NCBI GenBank assembly: GCA_041398605.1
Contig: JAWKUK010000033.1
Coordinates: 1-48,128, forward strand
Origin: JAWKUK01 sp041398605
GTDB lineage: Bacteria > Planctomycetota > UBA1135 > GCA-002686595
DNA length: 48,128 nt
Reading direction: 5' to 3'
This document shows, one piece after another, positions 35,020 to 41,244 of this stretch. Within the stretch, counting starts at the first letter, position 1, and every line of letters starts with the position of its first letter. A model generated the notes under the pieces. The model made no database searches. It was not told the origin of the DNA and was given only the letters and a program-made list of their open reading frames with translations. Made by a program: the position numbers and the translations under genes.

Positions 35020-35784
35020 ATGCACGCCCCCCGCATCTACCTCGTCGGCGCCCACGCGACCGGCAAGACGACCCTCGCCCGCTGGGTCCGCGACCGCTTC
35101 GGCTTGCCGATGATCTCCGAGGTCGCGCGCGCGGTGCTCGCGGAGATGGAAGCGAAGGTGGACGCGCTGCGCACGGACGTCGGCCTGGTCGACCGTTACC
35201 AGCGGGAGGTGTTCACGCGCCAGATGCAGGCGGAGGCGAGCCATCCCGCGGGTTTTGTCTCCGACCGGGCCTTCTGCAACCTCGCCTACGCGGCGCAGCA
35301 CGCGACCATCCTGCCCGAGGTCTTCGCGGACCCGCGCCTGCGCCCCTACATGGAGTCGGTCGCCCGCGGCATCGTCTTCTACGTGCGCCCGCACCGCGAG
35401 CTCCTCGCCGAGGACGGCGTCCGTGAGCGCCTCGTCTGGGAGGAGGTCGTGCGCATCGACGGCATGGTGAAGTTCATGCTCGAGCTCTTCGCGGTCCCAT
35501 ACATCCCGCTCGAGTCGCTCTCGATGCAGGAGCGTGTGCGGACGGTCGAGCGTGTCTTGTCGCTCGCCAGCGTCGCGCCCGCCGCGTCGCCCGCACCGCT
35601 GGCGGTGCCGCTGACGGCACCACTGACGGCACCACTGACGGCGCCACTGACGGCGCCACTGACGGCGCCGCGCTGCGACGCCGCGCGCCCGGCGCTGGGC
35701 GCCGCTGACGGCGACGCCGCGCTCGCTGCCGCGGTGGACGCGCGCAACGGCAGCGCGGCGCGGGCCGGGCTGTCGCTGACCTGA
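35020..35784 (+). CDS. P-loop ATPase/kinase of the AAA_28 (NadR-like) type
   Basis: ATG 35020 gives 254 residues. The P-loop is GAHATGKTTLARWV at the N-terminus. Further conserved-looking blocks are MISEVARAVLAEM, RYQREVFTRQMQAEA, GFVSDRAFCNLAYAAQHATI (Walker-B/lid region with the SDR motif) and VFYVRPHRELLAEDGVRERL. These match small ATP-binding kinases related to the NadR ribosylnicotinamide-kinase domain. The substrate is unknown. The C-terminal third differs: a PLTA tandem repeat (six 12-base units) is followed by an Ala-rich tail, probably disordered. The gene is divergent from the arylsulfotransferase-like gene and convergent with the SDR gene. Confidence 0.78.
   Translation: MHAPRIYLVGAHATGKTTLARWVRDRFGLPMISEVARAVLAEMEAKVDALRTDVGLVDRYQREVFTRQMQAEASHPAGFVSDRAFCNLAYAAQHATILPEVFADPRLRPYMESVARGIVFYVRPHRELLAEDGVRERLVWEEVVRIDGMVKFMLELFAVPYIPLESLSMQERVRTVERVLSLASVAPAASPAPLAVPLTAPLTAPLTAPLTAPLTAPRCDAARPALGAADGDAALAAAVDARNGSAARAGLSLT
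35599..35670 (+). repeat. 12-bp in-frame tandem repeat (PLTA)x6
   Basis: There are six consecutive units of CTGACGGCRCCR; the first is diverged (CTGGCGGTGCCG). They encode PLAV then PLTA repeated. The near-identity of the last five units suggests recent slippage, and copy number should vary without loss of frame. Confidence 0.9.
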
Positions 35785-35818
35785 GCCGCGCGCGTGCGGG
35801 TCAGCGCGCGCCGCGGGC

Positions 35819-36568
35819 TCAGGGGAACGCCGGATAGCGCAGCTCTTCGTAGCGCGGCCGCAGGCCGTCCTCGACGAGGCGCACGATCTCCCGCGCGGGG
35901 CCCGAGGGGTCCGCGAGCGCGCCGTCTTCCAGGAGCGCCTCGAAGCGCGCGCGGCGCGGGAAGTGCGCGGGGTCGGCGGCGCGGATCTCCGCCTGCATGG
36001 CCGTCGCGAGCACGCCTGGGGCGTAATCGACGACGCGCACATCGCGCCCCGCGTGGGCCGGGAGCTCCTCGGCCTCGGCGGCGAAGACCTGGCCCGCCAT
36101 GCGCAGGGCCGCCTTGCTTGCGCAGTACGCGCCCCAGCCGGGATACGCGCTCGTCGCTGCGCCGCTGGACAGGTTCACGATGCGCAGCGCGGCGTCCGGG
36201 AACTGCGTCGCGCACGCGCCCATGAGCCAGGCCGGCACGGCCACATTGAGGGTCAAGTTCTGCACCCACTCGCGCGCGTGCGTCGCGTGGATGCCGCGCA
36301 GCGGCGCGAGGCGCCCTGCGTTGTTGATCAGCGCGACGCGGCGCGGCGCGCCCGCGGCGCGCACGAAGGAGCCCTCGAACCACTCCTCGGCGCCGCGCGC
36401 CTCCGAGAGGTCTTGCACGTGGTGCACGTAGCGCTCGCTAGACCCGAGCGCTGTGGGGGCCTGGGAACGGGACACGCCGTGCACGCGCCACCCCTCGGAG
36501 AGGAGCGCGTGGGCGATCGCGGTGCCGAGCCCGCGGCTCGTGCCAGTGACCAATGCGATGTCGGGCAT
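35819..36568 (-). CDS. Short-chain dehydrogenase/reductase (sepiapterin-reductase-like)
   Basis: The 249-residue classical SDR starts at ATG 36568. It has the cofactor loop TGTSRGLG near the N-terminus, NNAG (in ALINNAGRLAPL), the catalytic Ser in IVNLSSGAATSAYPG, and the Y-x3-K pair in WGAYCASKAALRM. An APGVLATAMQ segment follows the catalytic site. Arg in the first loop and after beta-2 (SRSQ) suggests NADP(H) preference, which is inference. The overall pattern (two Ser before YP, a long loop after PG) is nearest to sepiapterin or benzil reductase types, but the substrate is uncertain. It is divergent from the G3E GTPase gene with 77 bases between. Confidence 0.87.
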   Translation of the reverse strand: MPDIALVTGTSRGLGTAIAHALLSEGWRVHGVSRSQAPTALGSSERYVHHVQDLSEARGAEEWFEGSFVRAAGAPRRVALINNAGRLAPLRGIHATHAREWVQNLTLNVAVPAWLMGACATQFPDAALRIVNLSSGAATSAYPGWGAYCASKAALRMAGQVFAAEAEELPAHAGRDVRVVDYAPGVLATAMQAEIRAADPAHFPRRARFEALLEDGALADPSGPAREIVRLVEDGLRPRYEELRYPAFP

Positions 36569-36645
36569 GCCTAGGGTTGTACCCGACCGCGTGCGTCGAT
36601 TCGCAGCGCGGGTGCCAGCTCGGTCGAGCTGTTATCCTCGTCCGA

Positions 36646-37689
36646 ATGTCCGACGCCTCCGTCGTTCCGGTCACGCTGCTCGCCGGATTCCTCGGCGCCG
36701 GGAAGACGACGGTGCTCAACCGCGTCCTGTCGACGCCGGAGGGCGCGCGCAGCGCGGTCATCGTCAACGAGTTCGGCGCCGTAGGCGTCGACGGCAAGCT
36801 CGTGCTGCGGCGCGACGACGAAGTGATCGAGCTCGCGAACGGCTGCGTCTGCTGCGAGCTGCGGGGCGACCTGCGCGAGGCGCTCTTGGGGCTCGCGCGG
36901 CGCCGGGATCGCGCGCTCGCTGCCCCCCTCGTGGGCCGGCTCGTGGGGCGCGCAAGCGGCCCGCCCCCCTTCGATCGTGTCTTGATCGAAGCCTCGGGTC
37001 TCGCGGCCCCCGGCCCCGCCGTCCAGACCTTCCTCGTCGACGGCGAGCTCGCGGCGCGCTATCGCCTCGGCGCCGTCGTGACCGTGGCCCATGCGGCCCA
37101 CATCGCCCGCCAGATCGTGGGGCACCCGGAGGCTGCCGCGCAGCTCGCCTACGCCGATCGGGTGCTCCTCAATCACGCGGACGCGACGGACGCGGCTGGC
37201 CTCGCGGCAGCGACCGCGGCCATTCAGGGCGTTCAGCCCTTCGCGGAGGTGCGCGTCGCGACGCGCGGCGCGGCGCCCACGGAGTGGGTCCTCGCGCCCG
37301 CGCCCGCGCTGCGCGCTCGGGACCTGGCGGCTGGAGGGGCAGCCGCCGGGCCGACGGCCCATTCCCATGGCATCCGCGCCACGGTGCTCACTTCGGAGCG
37401 ACCGCTGCGCCGCGATGCCCTGGAGATGTGGCTCCGGTTCCTCGCCCAACGGCGCACGCTCGAGTTGATGCGCGTCAAGGGGGTCCTCGCGACCGAGGGG
37501 CCGGGCGGGCGCCCTCAGTCCCTCATCGTGCAGGGGGTCCATCAATGGTTGGAGCTCGTGCCATCGGACGCGCCGGCCCCCGACCGCTCCGAGCTCGTCG
37601 TCATCGCCCGGGGCCTCGATGAGGCCGAGCTGCGGCGCGGATTCGAGGCGGCCGGCGCTGGACCTCGTACACTTCCAGGGACGCCATGA
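36646..37689 (+). CDS. G3E-family GTPase of the CobW/COG0523 (metallochaperone) group
   Basis: ATG 36646 is chosen because the first strand and P-loop (VTLLAGFLGAGKTT) follow at once; the frame is open upstream to 36553. The 347-residue protein has Walker A at ~14-22 and the family's diagnostic metal-binding C-x-C-C (Cys67, 69, 70 in LANGCVCCELRGDL). It then has FDRVLIEASGLAAPGP (Walker-B/switch region), ADRVLLNHADATD (the NKxD equivalent, here NHAD) and the CobW C-terminal domain. COG0523 proteins deliver zinc or other metals to client enzymes using GTP. A His-rich tail typical of some members is absent; one S-H-G segment is seen. The stop overlaps the start of the Tat-exported isomerase (ATGA), and that gene in turn overlaps a thioredoxin-like gene. 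Confidence 0.9.
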   Translation: MSDASVVPVTLLAGFLGAGKTTVLNRVLSTPEGARSAVIVNEFGAVGVDGKLVLRRDDEVIELANGCVCCELRGDLREALLGLARRRDRALAAPLVGRLVGRASGPPPFDRVLIEASGLAAPGPAVQTFLVDGELAARYRLGAVVTVAHAAHIARQIVGHPEAAAQLAYADRVLLNHADATDAAGLAAATAAIQGVQPFAEVRVATRGAAPTEWVLAPAPALRARDLAAGGAAAGPTAHSHGIRATVLTSERPLRRDALEMWLRFLAQRRTLELMRVKGVLATEGPGGRPQSLIVQGVHQWLELVPSDAPAPDRSELVVIARGLDEAELRRGFEAAGAGPRTLPGTP

Positions 37690-38687
37690 ACCGAAACCCA
37701 TCGATGCAATTCACGTCGAACTCCGAACCCAACCCGTCGCGCCGCGCAGTCCTGACCGGGGCGGCGGCCTTGGGATGTGCGCACCTCACAGGCGCAGCCA
37801 ACGCAGCGAACCTCATGCACACCTCGACCGGGAAGCCGGCGGCCGCGCTCGGCGGCGCGTCGCAGGATGACAACCAACCGTGGTTCAAGATCTCTCTCGC
37901 GGAGTGGTCGCTGCACCGCGCGCTCGGCGAGAAGAAGCTCGAGAACCTCGACTTCCCGCGCGTCGCGGCCGAGTACGGGATCTACGGCGTCGAATACGTC
38001 AACTCGTTCTTCAAGGACCGCGCCGGGGACTTCGGGTACCTGCGCGAGCTCGACGCGCGCTGCAAGGACGCTGGCGTCCAGAGCGTCTTGATCATGGTCG
38101 ACGGTGAGGGCAGCCTCGCCGACGAAGACGACAGCAACCGCCGCCAAGCGATCGAGAACCACTTTCGCTGGATCTCCGCGGCGGCGTTCCTCGGGTGCCA
38201 CTGCATCCGCGTCAACGCCCACGGCGGCGACACCGCTGAGCGTCGCGCCGAGCGCGCGGCGGACTCATTGCGCCGTTTGGCGCAAATGGGGGAGCACTTC
38301 GGCATCGACGTCGTCGTCGAGAACCACGGCGGGCTCAGCTCCGACGGCGGCTGGTTGTCCGGCGTGATGAAGCGCGCGAATCACCCGCGCGTCGGCACGC
38401 TGCCTGACTTCGGCAACTTCAACCTGGGCGACGGCAAGTCCTATGACCGTTACCAGGGCGTGACGGAGCTGATGCCGTTTGCGAAGGCCGTGAGCGCCAA
38501 GAGCCACGACTTCGACGCCTCGGGCGCAGAGATCCACACCGACTACCTCAAGATGATGGGCATCGTGAAGGCGGCGGGTTACCGCGGCTTCGTCGGCGTC
38601 GAGTACGAGGGCGGCACGCACTCGGAGCACGACGGCATCGTGCTCACGAAGAGGCTCCTCGAGAAAGTCCGGGCCGAGCTCGCGTGA
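37686..38687 (+). CDS. Tat-exported sugar phosphate isomerase/epimerase-like TIM barrel
   Basis: Start ATG 37686 overlaps the upstream stop. The N-terminus has a twin-arginine signal (PSRRAVLTGAAALG) followed by an Ala-rich cleavage region. The 333-residue protein then matches the xylose-isomerase-like (AP_endonuc_2) TIM barrel: WSLHRALGEKKLENLDFPRV, YGIYGVEYVNSFFKDRAG, SVLIMVDGEG, FLGCHCIRVNAHGG, DVVVENHGGLSS, VGTLPDFGNFNLGDG, AKSHDFDASG and GVEYEGGTHSEHDG. The Glu (ENHG), Asp (PDFG), His (SHDF) and Glu (VEYEG) are in the order of the family's divalent-metal ligands. Tat export implies that it folds, and probably takes its metal, in the cytoplasm. Sugar substrate unknown. It is coupled to the metallochaperone-type gene before it and the thioredoxin-like gene after it. 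Confidence 0.88.
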   Translation: MNRNPSMQFTSNSEPNPSRRAVLTGAAALGCAHLTGAANAANLMHTSTGKPAAALGGASQDDNQPWFKISLAEWSLHRALGEKKLENLDFPRVAAEYGIYGVEYVNSFFKDRAGDFGYLRELDARCKDAGVQSVLIMVDGEGSLADEDDSNRRQAIENHFRWISAAAFLGCHCIRVNAHGGDTAERRAERAADSLRRLAQMGEHFGIDVVVENHGGLSSDGGWLSGVMKRANHPRVGTLPDFGNFNLGDGKSYDRYQGVTELMPFAKAVSAKSHDFDASGAEIHTDYLKMMGIVKAAGYRGFVGVEYEGGTHSEHDGIVLTKRLLEKVRAELA

Positions 38688-39970
38688 GCGCCCCGCGCCC
38701 CGACGTTACGCGGCCCGGCGTCACGCGGCCCGGCGTCACGCGGCCCGGCGTCACGCGGCCCGGCGTCACGCGGCCCGGCGTCACGCGGCCCGGCGCCCCG
38801 CGCCTCGAATGGGGCCGCGGGTCGCCGCGCTGCGGAGCGCATGCGCGCTGGCGGGAGTTCGTGCTGGTCGCGTGCGCCGCGCACCTGGCCCCCGCCCTCG
38901 CGTGGGCCAAAGCTGACACGCGCGAGCCGCAGCCCGAGGCGGCCTCGCAAGAGCGCCGCGGCGCCGAGGGCCTCACGTGGCTCCGCGACTTCGACCTCGC
39001 CGCCGCCCGTGCCAAGGAAGAAGGGAAGGACCTCCTGGTCGACTTCACGGGCTCGGACTGGTGCGTCTGGTGCGCGCGGCTCGACGCGGAGGTCTTCCAG
39101 AGCCCCGCCTTCCGCGCCCGTGTCGCGGAGCGCTTTGTGCTCGTCGAGCTCGATTTTCCCCGGGGCGAGCTCGCCCAGGCCGCGGTGCCGCGGCCCGATC
39201 GCCAAGAGGCGCTCAAGCGCCGGTACGCCGTCTCGGGGTTCCCCACCGTGCTCGTGGTCGAGCCGAACGGCGACCTCGTGTGTCGCCAAGGCTATCCCGA
39301 AGGCGGCGTCACCGCGTTCCTTGCCGAGCTCGATCGCCACCTCGCCACGCGCGCGGAGATCGACGCTGCCGTGGCGACGTGCCGCGCGGCGCGGGCCGTC
39401 GCGCCCGCGGTGGCCGCGGACGTGGCTGCCGCGGACCGCGCCGCGCTCGAGCTCCTCGAGCGCCACGCGAGCGCCCCGTCGGCGGCGCGGCTCGCCTCGA
39501 TTGTCCGCCCGCTCGCCCTCGCGGGGACACCCCCGGTCGGGGGAGGCCCATCTGGCGGCGCCCAGGCGGTGGACCCCAAGGCGCCGCGGCTCGACGACCC
39601 ACGGTGGCGCCCGACGCGAGCCTTGGTCGGCGCCCGCTTGGTGGACGCCGAGGTGGTCGGTGTCGCCCAAGAGCTCGACCCAGCGAACTCCGCGGGCCTC
39701 TACGAGCTCGCGGTGCGCGCCTTCGTCCTCGCGGTCACCGACACGGCGGGCGCTCGCCGCGCCGTCGAGTTCGCCGAGGCGCTGGCCAAGGTCGGGGCGC
39801 AGCAGCAGCCCGAATTGACCGTCGACATCTGGACCAATGCCTCGGATTGGGCCGCCCTTGTCGTCGGGGATGAGCTGCGCGCCCGCTGGTTCGCGCGTAT
39901 GGCATTGCGGGGACCGCTCAGCGACCTCACGGTGCGCGCCCGGCTGGAGTCTCGCGCTGGGTCGCGGTGA
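38684..39970 (+). CDS. Exported thioredoxin-like (thioredoxin_7/DsbD-gamma-like) protein
   Basis: GTG 38684 overlaps the stop of the isomerase gene (GTGA) and is the only workable start. The first ~35 residues contain six tandem VTRPG units (15-base repeats), placing an unusual basic, Pro-rich leader before a signal-like segment (EFVLVACAAHLAPALAWA). A thioredoxin fold follows: DFDLAAARAKEEGKDLLVDF, the CxxC motif CVWC in TGSDWCVWCARLDAEVFQSP, and RYAVSGFPTVLVVEPNGD with its cis-Pro. The C-terminal ~220 residues are helical and Ala-rich, partly TPR-like (ALAKVGAQQQPELTVDIWTN). Of 428 residues, only ~130 are the thioredoxin domain. It is probably a periplasmic thiol-disulfide protein. The family match is firm; the start is less so. 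Confidence 0.83.
   Translation: MSAPRPDVTRPGVTRPGVTRPGVTRPGVTRPGVTRPGAPRLEWGRGSPRCGAHARWREFVLVACAAHLAPALAWAKADTREPQPEAASQERRGAEGLTWLRDFDLAAARAKEEGKDLLVDFTGSDWCVWCARLDAEVFQSPAFRARVAERFVLVELDFPRGELAQAAVPRPDRQEALKRRYAVSGFPTVLVVEPNGDLVCRQGYPEGGVTAFLAELDRHLATRAEIDAAVATCRAARAVAPAVAADVAAADRAALELLERHASAPSAARLASIVRPLALAGTPPVGGGPSGGAQAVDPKAPRLDDPRWRPTRALVGARLVDAEVVGVAQELDPANSAGLYELAVRAFVLAVTDTAGARRAVEFAEALAKVGAQQQPELTVDIWTNASDWAALVVGDELRARWFARMALRGPLSDLTVRARLESRAGSR
38705..38794 (+). repeat. 15-bp in-frame tandem repeat (VTRPG)x6
   Basis: Six units of GTYACGCGGCCCGGC run head to tail; only the first differs (T for C at the third base). They encode VTRPG repeated, directly after the GTG start of the thioredoxin-like gene and before its signal-like segment. 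The near-perfect identity points to recent expansion. Confidence 0.95.
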
Positions 39971-40739
39971 GGAGGCGCGCCAGAGCGCGTCGCACGGTTG
40001 ACGCTCCCTAGGGGGGCGCCGGCGGCTCACCTACACCCCCTGGTAGGCAGGTCGCCGATTCGGACGCTGACGTATCAGCGCCTGCTCCGGCGCTCGGTCG
40101 TCCCCGTCCAGGGCGCCGCGAGGCCCTCGCAAGAACTTCTCAGAATGTGTGGCGCGTTCGTGGTGTCGCCTACGTCTTCACTGGTGGAGTTCGCGGTGGA
40201 CATGGCCCCGAAACCGGCTTGTGTTTGGACCCGAGAGAGAGAGAGAGTCGGGGGACGTTGCACGGGAAACGTCGCCCAGGGTGGTCGCCTGCTGCCGGCT
40301 GGTGTCCACATTGCGAACTCCGCCAGCGCTCGAGTCACGTCCCCGTGGGCGTGGCTCGAGCGCTGCCCTCGGGCCCAGGCGCCAGGTGGCTGCGCCCGTT
40401 CGTCCTGGCCCGATGGCCCTGGCCCGGATGCGAGGCGCCGAATCGCCCGCCAAGAGCCGCTGACAGGGTGGATGGACTGGCGGGGTAGATGGACTGGCAG
40501 GGTAGATGGACCGGCAGGGTCGATCGACCTGGTTGCCGACCCGGCCCTGGCTGAGCTCCCTCATCAGATCCTTTGGGGCCGGATGTTGCCGCGTTGACGG
40601 GCTGACCGTATCCTCCTTCGCCTCACATGAGGGAGGGCCTGCCCGCCGGGCCCGCCCGCCCTCAGACCTGATCTATCACGCGCCCGCGCGGCGCCCCAGT
40701 CCCACTTGCCGGCTGTCCGACGCCGCGCCCCCTAGCTTC
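39971..40739. other. Long non-coding region upstream of rpsN
   Basis: About 770 bases hold no gene that I can support; long open frames on both strands translate to Arg/Pro/Gly-rich sequence without motifs. Visible structure includes a (GA)7 run near 40233-40247 and a 17-bp tandem repeat at 40466-40516. The S14 promoter should be near its right end, but I found no well-spaced -35/-10 pair. The absence of coding in so dense a genome makes a small RNA or regulatory region possible, though nothing specific is seen. Confidence 0.45.
40466..40516 (+). repeat. 17-bp tandem repeat in the rpsN upstream region
   Basis: Three units of GGGTRGATGGAYYGGCR, with a diverged fourth (40517-40532). It lies outside any gene, about 220 bases before the rpsN start. 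Confidence 0.85.
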
Positions 40740-41045
40740 ATGGCCAAGACCTCAGCGATTCAGAAGAACGACCGCCGCAAGGCGCTCGCTGCGAAGTTCG
40801 CGCCGCGGCGCGCCGAACTGCGGCTCATCATCGAGAACACGTCTTCCTCGGAAGAGGCGAAGGACGCTGCGCGCTTCGAGCTCTCGCAGATGCCGCGCAA
40901 CTCCAACCCGAACCGCGTGCGCAACCGCTGCACGTTCACGGGTCGCTCGCGCGCCGTGTATCGCCGCTTCGGGATTTGCCGCGTCACGCTGCGCGAGCTC
41001 GCGCACGAGGGCAAGATCCCCGGGATGCGCAAGTCGAGCTGGTAA
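40740..41045 (+). CDS. rpsN: 30S ribosomal protein S14, long zinc-independent type
   Basis: ATG 40740 gives the 101-residue product usual for the long bacterial S14. It begins MAKTSAIQKNDRRKALAAKF and ends RKSSW, with RFGICRVTLRELAHEGKIPG near the C-terminus. The two C-x2-C zinc pairs of the short (type Z) S14 are missing: the motif reads NRCTFTGRSR and later FGICRVTL, so this is the C-minus, zinc-free form. S14 binds 16S rRNA in the 30S head. It stands alone here and not within an spc-type ribosomal protein operon, preceded by 770 non-coding bases and followed by a repeat and a very strong hairpin. Whether a type Z copy exists elsewhere in the genome is unknown. Confidence 0.95.
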   Translation: MAKTSAIQKNDRRKALAAKFAPRRAELRLIIENTSSSEEAKDAARFELSQMPRNSNPNRVRNRCTFTGRSRAVYRRFGICRVTLRELAHEGKIPGMRKSSW

Positions 41046-41061
41046 CTTCGCGCAGGATTCC

Positions 41062-41113
41062 TGTTCTGGGTCCCTGTTTTGGGTCCCTGCGCTGGGTCCC
41101 TGCGCTGGGTCCC
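41062..41113 (+). repeat. 13-bp tandem repeat just after rpsN
   Basis: Four units of TGYKYTGGGTCCC begin 17 bases past the rpsN stop and end 49 bases before the terminator hairpin. The last two units are identical (TGCGCTGGGTCCC). They would be transcribed in the 3' untranslated region. Confidence 0.9.
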
Positions 41114-41162
41114 GATGTTCCGGAGACGCGCGCTGCAGGGTCTATAGAACGAGGTCTCCAAA

Positions 41163-41208
41163 GCCGACGGGCCCTCTTCCGCATCGCTGCGGAAGAGGGC
41201 CCGTCGGC
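41163..41208 (+). terminator. Strong hairpin terminator of rpsN
   Basis: A perfect 21-bp inverted repeat (left arm 41163-41183, right arm 41188-41208) has a 4-base loop TCGC. No U-run follows (CGTTGAGC), so it may act as a Rho-independent-like or bidirectional block. It lies between rpsN and the convergent lipase-like gene, which ends at 41245, and could serve both. Confidence 0.8.
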
Positions 41209-41244
41209 GTTGAGCCCTTGTGCTGTGGACCGGTCGGCCGCGCC

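Noticed and set aside
40233..40247. (GA)7 dinucleotide run as a phase-variation tract
   Set aside because: It is not inside a supported gene or placed in a recognisable promoter.
39998..40597. A ~200-residue plus-strand frame upstream of rpsN
   Set aside because: It includes the GA run and the 17-bp repeat, which breaks the codon bias; no domain, signal peptide or ribosome-binding site supports it.
40600..40739. Zur operator upstream of rpsN
   Set aside because: No A/T-rich palindrome of the Zur type was found; only a 5-bp CCTCA/TGAGG pair, which is too short to mean anything.
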